A model generated the notes under the pieces. It saw only the letters and a list, made by a program, of their open reading frames with translations. It had not been told where the DNA came from and ran no database searches. Shown here piece by piece: positions 1 to 9,512 of a stretch of DNA of 64,000 nt. How positions within the stretch are numbered: the stretch's first letter is position 1; each line of letters opens with the position of its first letter. The position numbers and the translations under genes are program-made. The stretch lies in contig CM065385.1 of NCBI GenBank assembly GCA_033060915.1, forward strand, positions 17,039,001 to 17,103,000. The letters are read 5' to 3'. The stretch comes from Euryodendron excelsum (taxonomy: Eukaryota; Streptophyta; Magnoliopsida; Ericales; Pentaphylacaceae).

Positions 1-39
1 CGGAAGAAGACTTGGGATCTGGAAACATTATTTAGAATG

Positions 40-540
40 TTCTCAGAGGTTTCCGGTTTGATTCCCAGGGCCGGTGTGGTCGGAAATGGAAACCGGCCCA
101 CCAAGGGCAAAACGATCATTTTGCACCGAGTTCGCCAGAACTGACTCGGAATGGTCCGGAAAGGTAAAGGAAGGTCAAGAACACTATAAAAATTATTCTC
201 GGGACATTACCGGTTTGATACCCAGAGCCGGTGTGGTTGAAGAAGGAGACCGGCCCTCTAGGGGCAAAACGGTCATTTTGCACCGAGTTGGCCGGAACTG
301 ACTCGGGATGGTCCGGAAAGGTAACGGAAGGTCGAGAACACTATAAAAAGTATTCTTGGGACATTACCGGTTTAATACCCAGAGCCGGTGTGGTCGGAAA
401 TGGAGACCGGCCCACCAGGGGCAAAACGGTCATTTTGTACCGGGTTTGCCGGAACTGACTCGGAATGGTCCGTAAAGGTAAAGGAAGATTGAGAATACTA
501 TAAAAAGTATTCTCGGGAGGTTACCGGTTTGATACCCGAA
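40..540 (-). repeat. 157-bp tandem units in LTR L0
   Basis: About three units with a period near 157 bp. Each contains TACCGGTTTGATACCCAGAG, GGGCAAAACGGTCATTTT and ACTATAAAAAGTATTCT. The spurious small reading frames starting at 74 and 231 are exactly one period apart. The same unit recurs in the U3 part of every LTR here. Confidence 0.85.
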
Positions 541-689
541 GCCGGTGTGGTTTTCGGGGCATTCGGATGCTTAAGGGCAAAATGGTCATCTTGACCGAAG
601 AGTCTCGGAAAAGGTCATAAGGGTAGTCTGGTCTTTTTTCACCGAAGTGAGCTGACAAACACGGGTATTGACCTAGGTTTTGAGTGTTT

Positions 690-1460
690 CCGCCACTCTA
701 ACGGTGTGAGTATTTCCGCTACTCGGACGGGGTGGAAGATTTGTGAGTATTTCCGCTACTCGGACGGGGTGGAAGATTTGTGAGTATTTCTGCTACTCGG
801 ACGGGGTTGATGATTTGTGAGTATTTCCGCTACTCTAACGGTGTGAGTATTTCCGCTACTCGAACGGGGTTGATGATTTGTGAGTATTTTCGCTACTCTA
901 ACGGTTGATAATTTGTGAGTATTTCCGCTACTCTAACGGCTCTGTGAGTATTTCCGCTACTCTAACGGTTTTATGAGTAGTTTTGCTACTCGGACTGTCT
1001 CGAGGAATAAACTGTCTCGAGAGAGGGATTGGAAAGGGGTCTTATCGTCTCCGAAGAGACGTGCCTGGATTGGAACCGTCTCGAGGAATAAATTGTCTCG
1101 AGAGTGGGATTGGAAGGGGTCTTACCATCTCCAAAGAGACGTGCCTGGGTTTTGAGTGTTTCTGCCACTCTGACGGTTTTGTGAGTGTTTCTGCCACTCT
1201 GACGGTTTTGTGAGTGTTTCTGCCACCCTAACGGTTTTGTGAGTGTTTCCGCTACTCTGACGGTTTTGTGAGTAGTTTTGCTACCCTAACGGTTTTGTGA
1301 GTGTTTCTGCCACTCTGACGGTTTTGGGTGTGTTTCCGTCACTCTGACGGTTTTGTGAGTGTTTCCGCCACCCTGACGGTTTTGTGTGTGTTTCCGTCAC
1401 TCTGACGGTTTTGTGAGTGTTTCCGCCACTCTGACGGTTTTGTGAGTAGTTTTGCTACTC
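690..1460 (-). repeat. Short tandem arrays (25-40 bp and about 81 bp units) in LTR L0
   Basis: Two arrays of variants of GTGAGTATTTCCGCTACTC with ACGGTT linkers (about 700-990 and 1150-1460) flank two copies of an about 81-bp unit. That unit carries paired CTCGAG palindromes (GTCTCGAGGAATAAACTG, then GTCTCGAGAG). The units are close but not identical and are regularly spaced. No CRISPR-like spacers are present. Confidence 0.85.
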
Positions 1461-1701
1461 GGACCTTCTCGAGGAATAAACTGTCTCGAGAGAGGGATTG
1501 GACTTGGAATAAGAAAAGACAATGCCCCTAAGGGCATTTTGGTCATTTTGCCTCTATTTGGGCCTGATAGGCCCGCGAAGCGATGGAAAGACGAAATTTG
1601 GACCTAGAGAATTGGTTTCGATTGGAATATGCCCAAAATGACTTGAAAATAAGTCTGGACGGAGTGTAGACTGCCGAGCGGTAAAAAATGGGGTGCTTAC
1701 A

Positions 1702-1975
1702 CTCTCGAGACAGTTTATTCCTCGAGACGGTTCCACTCCAGTCACGTCTCTTCGAAGACAGTAAGACCCCTTTCCAATCCCACTCTCAAGACAATTTATT
1801 CCTCGAGACGGTTCCAATCCAGGCACGTCTCTTCGGAGACGATAAGTCCCCTTTACAATCTCACTCTCGAGACAGTTTATTCCTCGAGACGGTTCTAATC
1901 CATGCACGTCTCTTCGGACACGATAAGTCCCCTTTCCAATCCCTCTCTCGAGACAATTTATTCCTCGAGACGGTC
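1702..1975 (+). repeat. About 81-bp tandem units with CTCGAG palindromes, LTR C
   Basis: Just over three units of CTCTCGAGACAGTTTATTCC plus CTCGAGACGGTT and GCACGTCTCTTCGGA. This is the same unit as in L0, in the opposite orientation. L0 is inserted exactly within this array. Confidence 0.8.
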
Positions 1976-2929
1976 TGAGTAGCGAAACTACTCACAAAAC
2001 CATTAGAGTAGCGGAAATACTCACAAATAGGTCGATATAGGGAATTGGCAACAAACCCCTGTGTCACGACGACCGCCGTTAAAGTGGCGGAAACACTCAA
2101 AACTCAGGTCAACACCAGTGTTTGTTAACCCACTTTGCTGAAAAATGACCAAACTGTCTCTTGGACCTTTCTGAGACTTTTCGGTCAAGATGACCATTTT
2201 GCCCCTAAGCATCTGAATGCTACGGGAACCACACCGGCTTTAGGTATCAAACCGGTAATGTCCCGAGAATACTTTTTATAGTATTCTCAACCTTCCTTTA
2301 CCTTTTCGGATCATTCTGAGTCAGTTCCGGCCAACCCGGTATAAAATGACCGTTTTGCCCCTAAAGGGCTGGTCTCCTTCTTCGACCACACCGGCTCTAG
2401 GTATCAAACCGGTAACCTCCTGAGACTACTTTCTATAGTATTCTCAACCTTCCTTTACCTTTCCGGATCAATCCGAGTCAGTTCCGGAAAACTCGGTACA
2501 AAATGACTGTTTTGCCCCTGGTGGGCCGGTCTCCTTTTCCGACCACGCCGACTTTGGGAATCAAACTGTCAACCTCTGGGAACATTCTAAATAATGTTTC
2601 CAGATCTCAAGTCTTCTTCCGGGACAGTCCGAGTTTGTCTCAGCATTTTCCCGGTCCGATTGACCGTTTTGCCCCTAAGGGCCCGGTTAACCTTTCTGAC
2701 ACATCTTATCCTCACTTTTCAAGTCAAATACCTCCAGGACACTATTTTAAGTGTTCCTGCTCCTTTTCGGCCTTCCGGGTAATTCCCGGCTCCTCCAAAT
2801 CATTCCCGGACTTTCCGTAGTCATTCCTAGTGAAGTCAGGCTAAAAATTGCATGGTAGTCACTAGTACAGGTGCCCAAATCTAGTCAAAAATACGTTGCT
2901 TGCCGACTTATAAAGTTTCCTAAGTGGCT

Positions 2930-3050
2930 GGCGCCACAAGTAGTGGCGCCAAGCCAAGAATTGGCCTTGCGCCACTCCTAGTGGCGCCAAGAGCAATTTT
3001 ACCCTAGCGCCACTGCAACAGGCGCTAGGTTTGTCCAACCTCTATAAATA
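2930..3050 (+). promoter_or_regulatory. LTR C promoter: GGCGCC palindrome array plus TATA box
   Basis: Several GGCGCCAC / GTGGCGCC half-sites (for example GTGGCGCCAAG, GCGCCACTCCTAGTGGCGCC) lie directly upstream of the TATA box CTATAAATA (3042-3050). The same arrangement precedes the TATA box in all the intact LTRs. Transcription would start about 25-30 bp further on. Confidence 0.75.
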
Positions 3051-3133
3051 CAGACCCTCATTCAACGTGGAAAGGGTCTGCAAACTTAACCTAAAAATCG
3101 TATATTTCGATATACATAGCTCGAGCACTCCTA

Positions 3134-3187
3134 AAACCCTAGCCACCTTAGGTTTTCCAAACCCTAGCCACCATACACAAACCCTAG
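3134..3187 (+). promoter_or_regulatory. Three telo-boxes downstream of the LTR C TATA box
   Basis: AAACCCTAG occurs at 3134-3142, 3159-3167 and 3179-3187, 90-140 bp downstream of the TATA box. AAACCCTA is the plant telo-box, bound by telomere-repeat-binding factors and common near the start sites of translation-related genes. Its role here is inferred. Confidence 0.6.
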
Positions 3188-3464
3188 TCTCATATACACT
3201 CCTATACATCCCCGTACACTCATACACTAGCCTTCAACCATCCTTTGAAGACTTAAAGAGCTGCAATCCAAAGCTTGAAGACAACTCTTGAAGACTGAAG
3301 GTGAAGATCAAGACAAAGACCAAAGACCGAAAACCGAAGACAGCACGGCGCGCAAAATAAACAAAACATACGATAGGCTCCCTATTTAAATTTTCGCACT
3401 TCCTCCCTCTCTCTTCTCTCTCCAACCCACTTGGGTTTTCTCTATTTTAATCCCCCATCTCTTT

Positions 3465-3479
3465 CCCCCCCCCCCCCCC
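3465..3479 (+). repeat. Poly-C tract, 15 bp
   Basis: A pure C run inside the pyrimidine-rich block after the AATAAA signal. Other copies have shorter or longer runs here, for example 16 C at 46415-46430, so the length is unstable between copies. Confidence 0.9.
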
Positions 3480-4191
3480 TTTCTTTACATGCTTGAAACA
3501 AGGGGATTCCCAGTCCATGTGTAGGATTGGGTTATTGGAGAGTCACCGTGTCGGGGGCTTTCTTCTAGCCTAACCAGAGACCACGTGGGTCCGGCCCCCT
3601 TGATTATGTGGTGAAGCCTTAACCTTGTATGTTCACGACCCCAAATTACATTGTGCATATCATAGTCTTGCATATTCCAAAAACCGTTTTCAAAGTTGTT
3701 TTTCAAATCGTTTTCAAACTTGTTTTCAAAATTGCATCAAAATGTATTTTTCAAAAACTTGTTTTCAAAACCACAATTCTATGGTGATTCTAGCCTTTCC
3801 ATGGCTAGGGTTGCTTTAGGAAAGTGTTACATTAAAAGTGACCTTTTTGGTCTATATTTTCAAATCTTATTGTTTTCCAAAACCACTTTCTTAAAGTAGT
3901 TCTAGCCCTCTTATGGCTAGAATCGCTTTAGGAAAGTGAGACGTTTTCATGCTTTCCAAAAAACTCTCTCTTCAAAAATCTCTTCCTAAAAATCTCTTTT
4001 TCAACATACTTTCCTAAAACTCTCCTCTCCAAAATTATTTTCGAAAACTCCCTTCCAAAATCTATTTTCCAAAACTCCCTTTTTCAACTCCTTTCCAAAA
4101 TCCTCTCCCCAAAATCCATTTTCTAAAAACGTTCCCCAAAAATCTTTCCAAAACTCTCTTTAACAATCTTCAACCAAAAACCTTCCTAGAA

Positions 4192-4196
4192 AAACT
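4192..4196. repeat. Target-site duplication AAACT of solo LTR S1
   Basis: AAACT at 4192-4196 is repeated exactly at 9665-9669 on the other side of S1. A 5-bp duplication is the expected footprint of an LTR retrotransposon integrase. Confidence 0.95.
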
Positions 4197-4395
4197 TGTA
4201 AGCACCCCATTTTTGACCGCTCGGCAGTCTACACTCCGTCCAGGCTTGTTTTCAAGTCATTATGGACATATTCCAATCGAATCCAATCCTCTAGTCCAAA
4301 TTCCGTCTTTCCATTGCTTCGCGGGCCTGTCAGGCCCAAATAGAGGCAAAATGACCAAAACGCCCTTAGGGGCATTGTCCTTTCTTATTTCAATT

Positions 4396-5160
4396 CCAAT
4401 CCCTCTCTCGAGACAGTTTATTCCTCGAGACGGTCCGAGTAGCAAAACTACTCACAAAACCGTCGGAGTGGCGGAAACACTCACAAAACCGTCAGAGTGG
4501 CGGAAACACTCACAAAACCGTTAGGGTGGCGGAAACACTCACAAAACCGTTAGAGTGGCGGAAGCACTCAAAATCTAGGCACGTCTCTTCGGAGTCGGTA
4601 AGACCCTTTTCCAATCCCTCTCTCGAGACAGTTTATTCCTCGAGACGGTTCCAATCTAGGCACGTCTCTTCAGAGACGGTAAGACCCCTTTCCAATCCCT
4701 CTCTCGAGATAGTTTATTCCTCGAGACGGTCCGAGTAGCAAAACTACTCACACAACCGTTAGAGTAGCGGAAATACTCACAGAGCCGTCCGAGTAGCGGA
4801 AATACTCAACCGTTAGAGTAGCAGAAATACTCACAGAGCCGTTTGAGTAGCGGAAATACTCAACCGTTAGAGTAGCGGAAATACTTACAGAGCCGTTAGA
4901 GTAGCGGAAATACTCATAGACCCGTTAGAGTAGCGGAAATACTCACAGAACCGTTAGAGTAGCGGAAATACTACACCGTTAGAGTAGCGGAAATACTCAC
5001 AGAATCGTTAGAGTAGCGGAGATACTCACAGACTCGTTAGAGTAGCGGAAATACTCACAAATCATCAACCCCGTCCGAGTAGCGGAAATACTCACAAATC
5101 ATCAACCCCGTCCGAGTAGCAGAAATACTCACACTGTTAGAGTGGCGGAAACACTCCAAA
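4396..5160 (+). repeat. Short tandem arrays in S1
   Basis: Variants of GTTAGAGTAGCGGAAATACTCA, about 25-30 bp each and more than 15 copies, surround two or three about 81-bp CTCGAG units. Copy number and spacing differ in every LTR of the window. Confidence 0.85.
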
Positions 5161-5199
5161 CCTAGGTCAACACCCATTTCTGTTAGCTCACTTCAGTGA

Positions 5200-5870
5200 A
5201 AATTGACCGGACTACCCTTAGGACCTTTTCCGAGACTTTTCGGTCAAGATGACCATTTTGTCCCTAAGCATCCGAATGCCCCGGGAACCACACCGGCTCT
5301 GGGTATCAAATCGGTAACCCTCTGAGATTGCTTTTTATAGTGCTCTCAACCTTCCCTTCTCTTTCCGGATCATTCCAAGTCAGTTCCAGCCAACCCGGTA
5401 CAAAATGACCGTTTTGCCCCTAGAGGGCCGGTCTCCTTCTTCGACCACACCGGCTCTGGGTATCAAACCGGTAATGTCCCGAGAATACTTTTTATAGTGT
5501 TCTCGACCTTCCTTTACCTTTCTGGACCATTCCGAGTCAGTTCCAGCAAACCCGATACAAAATGACCGTTTTGCTCCTGGAGGGCCGGTCTCCTTCTTCA
5601 ACCACACCGGCTCTGGGTATCAAACCGGTAATGACCCGAGAATACTTTTTATAGTGTTCTCGACCTTCCTTTACCTTTCCGGACCATTCCGAGTCAGTTC
5701 CGGCAAACCCGGTACAAAATGACCGTTTTGCCCCTAGTGGGCCGGTCTCCATTTCCGACCACGCCGGCCCTGGGAATCAAACCGGAAACCTCTGGGAACA
5801 TTCTAAATAATGTTTCCAGATCCCAAGTCTTCTTCCGGGACAGTTTGAGTCTGTCCCGGCAGTTCTCCGG
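5200..5870 (+). repeat. 157-bp tandem units in S1
   Basis: About four units containing CAAAATGACCGTTTTGCCCC, GGGTATCAAACCGGTAA, ACTTTTTATAGTGTTCTCGA and CCTTCCTTTACCTTTC. The period is about 157 bp. They lie upstream of the promoter in the U3 part. Confidence 0.88.
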
Positions 5871-6138
5871 TCCGATTGACCGTTTTGCCCCTAAAGGCTC
5901 GATCAACCTTTCCGACACATCCAATCCTCACTTTTCAAGTCAAATACCTCCAGGACACTATTTTAAGTGTTCCTTCTCCTTGCCGGCCTTCCGGGTCACT
6001 CCCGGCTCCTTCAAATCATTCCCGGACTTTCCGGAGTCACTCCTAGTGAAACCAGGCTAAAGTTTACATGGTAGTCACTAGTACAGGCGCCCAAATCTAG
6101 TCAAAGATACGTTGCTTGCTGACCTTAATTGTTTCCTA

Positions 6139-6243
6139 AATGGCTGGCGCCACTGCAACTGGCGCCACTCCTAGTGGCGCCAGTATAAATTTTGCCCTGG
6201 CGCCACTGCAACAGGCGCCAGGCTTGTCCAACTTCTATAAATA
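6139..6243 (+). promoter_or_regulatory. S1 promoter: GGCGCC array plus TATA box
   Basis: Repeated TGGCGCCAC / GTGGCGCCAG half-sites at 6145-6223 are followed by CTATAAATA at 6235-6243. Telo-boxes AAACCCTAG follow at 6327-6335, 6353-6361 and 6373-6381. Confidence 0.78.
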
Positions 6244-6849
6244 CAGAGCCTCGATCAACGTGAAGGGGGTCTGGAAACTTAACCTAGAAATCACACAATT
6301 CGATATACAGAGCTCGAGCACCTCCAAAACCCTAGCCTCCCTAGGTTTTCCCAAACCCTAGCCATTATACACAAACCCTAGCCTCCTATACACTCATACA
6401 CTCTCCCATACACTCATACACTATCCTTCAACCATCTTTGGAAGACTTGAAGAGTTGCCATCCAAAGCTTGAAGACAACCCTTGAAGGTTGAAGAAGAAG
6501 ATCAAGACGAAGACCGAAGACTGCACGGCGTGCAAAATAAACAAGATACAAGGTAGGCTCCCTCTTTAATTTTCTGCACTTCCCCCCTCTCTCTTCTCTC
6601 TCCAACCCACTTAGGTTTTCTCTATTTTAATCCCCCATCTCCTTCCCCCCCTTTCTTTGTATGCTTGAAACAAGGGGATTCCCGGTCCATGTGTAGGATT
6701 GGACTATTGGAGAGTCACCGTGTCGGGGGCTTTCTTCTAGTCTAACCAAAGACCACGTGGGTCCGGCCCCCTTGATTATGTGGTGAAGCCTTAACCTTGT
6801 ATGTTCACGACCCCAAATTGCATTGTGCATATCCTAGTCTTGCATCTTC

Positions 6850-8820
6850 CAAAATTCGTTTTCAAAAAAGTTGTTTTCAAAAATCGTTTTCAAACTTGTT
6901 TTCAAAATTGCATCAAAAGCTCTTTTTCAAAACCATGTTTTCAAAATCACAATCCTAGGGTGATTCTAGCCTTTCCATGGCTAGGGTTGCTTTAGGAAAG
7001 TGTTATATTAAAAGTGGCCTTTTGGTCTATATTTTCAAACCTTGTTTTCAAAACCACTTTCTTAAAGTGGTTCTAGTCCTCTTATGGCTAGAATTGTTTT
7101 AGGAAAGTGAGATGTTTTTTACACCTTCTAAAAACTCTCTTTAAAAATCTCTTCCTAAAAAAATCTCTTTTTCAACATACTTTCCTAAAACTCTCCTCTT
7201 CAAAATTGTTTTTCAAAAACTCCCTTCCAAAATCTATTTTTTTCAAAACGCTTTTTTTCAACTCCTCTTCAAAACCTTTTCCTCAAAATTCACCCTCTAA
7301 AAACACTCCCCAAATTCACCTTCCTAAGAACTCTCCAAAAAATCTTTCTAAAAACTCTCTTCCCAAAATTTTTCTTCTAGAAACTCTCCTCTAGGATCTT
7401 CTTTCCAAAAAACACGTTTCTAAAAACATACTTCCCAAAACTCTTTCTCTTTAAAATATTTTTCCAAAAACTCCTTTCCAAATTCACTTTCCAAAAACTC
7501 CTCCCTAAGGTTCCCTTCTAGAAAATCTTCGTTTCCAAAAACACACTTTCCAAAAACTCTTTCCTTAGAAGCCCAAGTCAAGCCCTAGAACCCACAATTA
7601 GGAAACCCTAAATTTTCTTTCCAAAAACATGATTTTCAAACTTTGCCCCAAACCTAGGTTTCCAAAACCTCTAGTTTTCATATCCAAACTATACATGTTT
7701 CCAAAATCTATTTTCTATGTCAAAACTAGAATTTTCCAAATCTAGGATTTCTAGAATCTCCTTTCCAAATCCTAGCCAAATCCTACCTTCCCTTTAGGAA
7801 ACCGAATCAAATCTCCCCGTTTAGGAAACTAGATCCCGTCCTCCGTTTTTGGAAACAAAATCCAACCTTTCTCTTTTAGAAACCAAATCCAACCCCTTCT
7901 TAATCCAAACCTTTCCTAATTCAATACCTTCCTAAACTATAAGTTTCCGAAACCTAAACTTCAAATCTTTCCTAAATTCAAATCCTTCCTACTCCTCCAC
8001 TTTCCTAAATCTTAAGTTTTCAAAACTTGAACATAAAAATCTTTCCTAAATTTTAAAACTCAACTTTCAAACCTTTCCTAAACTCAAGCCTTTCCTAATT
8101 TCAAGACTTTCTAAAATTTAAACTCTAAAACTTTCTAAATCCTAAACTTTCTAAATTTCAAATCTTCCTAAAATTCTAAGCTTCCTAAATTCAAAACTTT
8201 CTTAAGTTAAATATTTCTAAACCTAAAAACTTTTTAAATTCTAAACTTTCCAAAACTTCAAAATCTTCTCAAATCTAAAACTTTTCTAAACTCAAACTTT
8301 CTTAATTTAAGACTTTCTTAAGTTGAAACTTTCTTAATTCAAACATTTCCTAAATTGAAAACTTGCCAATTTTTGAAACTTCCCTAAGTTGAAACTTTCC
8401 AATTTTCAAAACTTTTCTTTTTCAAACCTTTCCTAAAACAAAACTTTCAATTTTCAAAACTTTCCTAAACCTAAAACTTTCCTAATTCAAAACTTTCCTA
8501 ATTTCAAAACTTTCCAAAAATGAAACTTTCCTAACTCGGAACTTTCCTAAATCGGACTTTTCCTAATTCAAATCTTTCCTAAATCTAATCTTTCTTACTC
8601 TCAAGTCTTTCCTAGGTCTCCTACCTTTCCTAAGTCTAGGTTTCCTAAACCTCCATCTTTCCTAAAACCAAGTCTTTCCAAAATCAATTTTTTCAAATCA
8701 AAGTCCAATCTTCTTCTCAGTTTCAATTTCTAATCTCTTCTTCTAATCTCAAATCAAATCCAATTTTCAATTCAATCTCTTTCCTCCAATCCAATCTCTC
8801 TCTTCAAATCAATCTCTTTT
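6850..8820 (+). repeat. G-poor degenerate microrepeat leader in S1
   Basis: About 2 kb built from loose variants of AAAACTTTCCTAAATTC, with almost no G on the sense strand over long stretches. It lies downstream of the predicted start site, so it would be in the transcript leader. Equivalent tracts lie at 9670-10915, 11880-13420 (minus), 23214-24697 (minus), 26650-27760 (minus), 39290-40500 (minus), 46900-47640, 50750-52520, 53930-55580 (minus), 58158-59090 and 62640-64000 (minus). No coding capacity. Confidence 0.8.
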
Positions 8821-9471
8821 CAATCGGACTCCGGTTCGAACTACGACTGACCTGATTCCCCCAAAGGGATACGTAGACAACCTTCATAGGTGCGGTCACA
8901 ATACTTTTTCAAACTTTCAATTCCACCCTCGTCGGTGTGGTCTCCATATTTTCAAGTTTCAAATTCCAATCTATTTTTAAAGTTTCAATTTCAAAATCTT
9001 TCTATTTTCAAATCCCTATTTCCATGTTTTCAAACTTTCCAATTTCAAATTCCATCTCTTCAAATCAAATTCTTTTCAAATTTATCTCCAAATCTATTTT
9101 TCAATTCTCTCTTATTTTGCACTTGCATATCATGCATCATATTAGTTTTCAAACATTGTTTTTCTAAAGTGAATAGGGTTGAACTATAGTTAGTCGAAGA
9201 CTCTCATAAGTAAATCTAGGGTAGATTGACATGTAGGTACCGAAAGGGCGAGGTAGGGTGATAGCTTAGTGCGTCTTCCCTACACGTAACCAACCTCCGA
9301 ACCTAGATCACTGATTTCAAAGACCAAAAGGAGTTATTTTTCTAAAAGGGCTAAATGTTTTCCAAAGGTTGCCAAACAACCTGTTTTCTTAAAAACCCTA
9401 TCTTGAGGAGATGTTTTCAAAATTGTTTTTCAAAAACCCTAAGTGTAGTCCTCCGATTATTCTTAGTTTTT

Positions 9472-9512
9472 AGGTGACCTAACTCACCTTAATCAAGTTA
9501 GGTGGCGACTCC
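9472..9512 (+). promoter_or_regulatory. Conserved U5 hairpin pair followed by a primer-site-like decamer
   Basis: AGGTGA (9472-9477) can pair with TCACCT (9484-9489). Alternatively CCTAACT (9478-9484) can pair with AGTTAGG (9496-9502). The two stems cannot form together. TGGCGACTCC follows directly (9503-9512) and equals the first ten bases of the primer-binding site. The block is kept in nearly every LTR of the window. Confidence 0.6.

Larger units (their letters stand above)
1..1701 (-). mobile_element. LTR L0, Tat/Ogre-type, partial (left end outside window)
   Basis: The right end is the reverse complement of the family LTR start (TGTAAGCACCCC-type), seen just before 1702. Its interior matches, in reverse, the first part of the complete LTR at 4197-9664: short tandem units, about 81-bp units and 157-bp units. 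It is inserted in the tandem-repeat zone of a plus-strand LTR that resumes at 1702. The right-hand target site would be CTCTC (1702-1706); its partner lies outside the window, so I cannot tell a solo LTR from part of a longer element. Confidence 0.88.

Noticed and set aside
74..458. Repeated 75-codon reading frames (METGPPRAKRSFCTE-like), also at 5380-5924, 25000-25230 and 56819-57188
   Set aside because: They are the 157-bp tandem unit read in a frame that happens to be open. They occur on whichever strand the LTR lies, have no conserved start context and shift with the repeat.
700..980. Regular short repeats resembling a CRISPR array
   Set aside because: Plant retrotransposon context, no unique spacers, units drift in sequence, and the same arrays occur in every LTR copy.
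983..2100. Frames with SRGINCLE / SRNKLSRE repeats
   Set aside because: Translations of the about 81-bp CTCGAG unit. Several frames are open at once, as expected of a short repeat and not of a gene.
3042..3291. Possible host gene at the LTR TATA box with a short downstream frame
   Set aside because: The same TATA box and downstream sequence recur in eight LTR copies, and the frame is not conserved among them.
8890..9189. Phe/Ser/Ile-rich frames of 75-125 codons (also 52567-52938, 53511-53778, 62249-62570)
   Set aside because: Low-complexity translations of the TTTCAAATT-rich LTR tract, open because the tract lacks G and therefore TAG and TGA. They occur in several frames at the same place.
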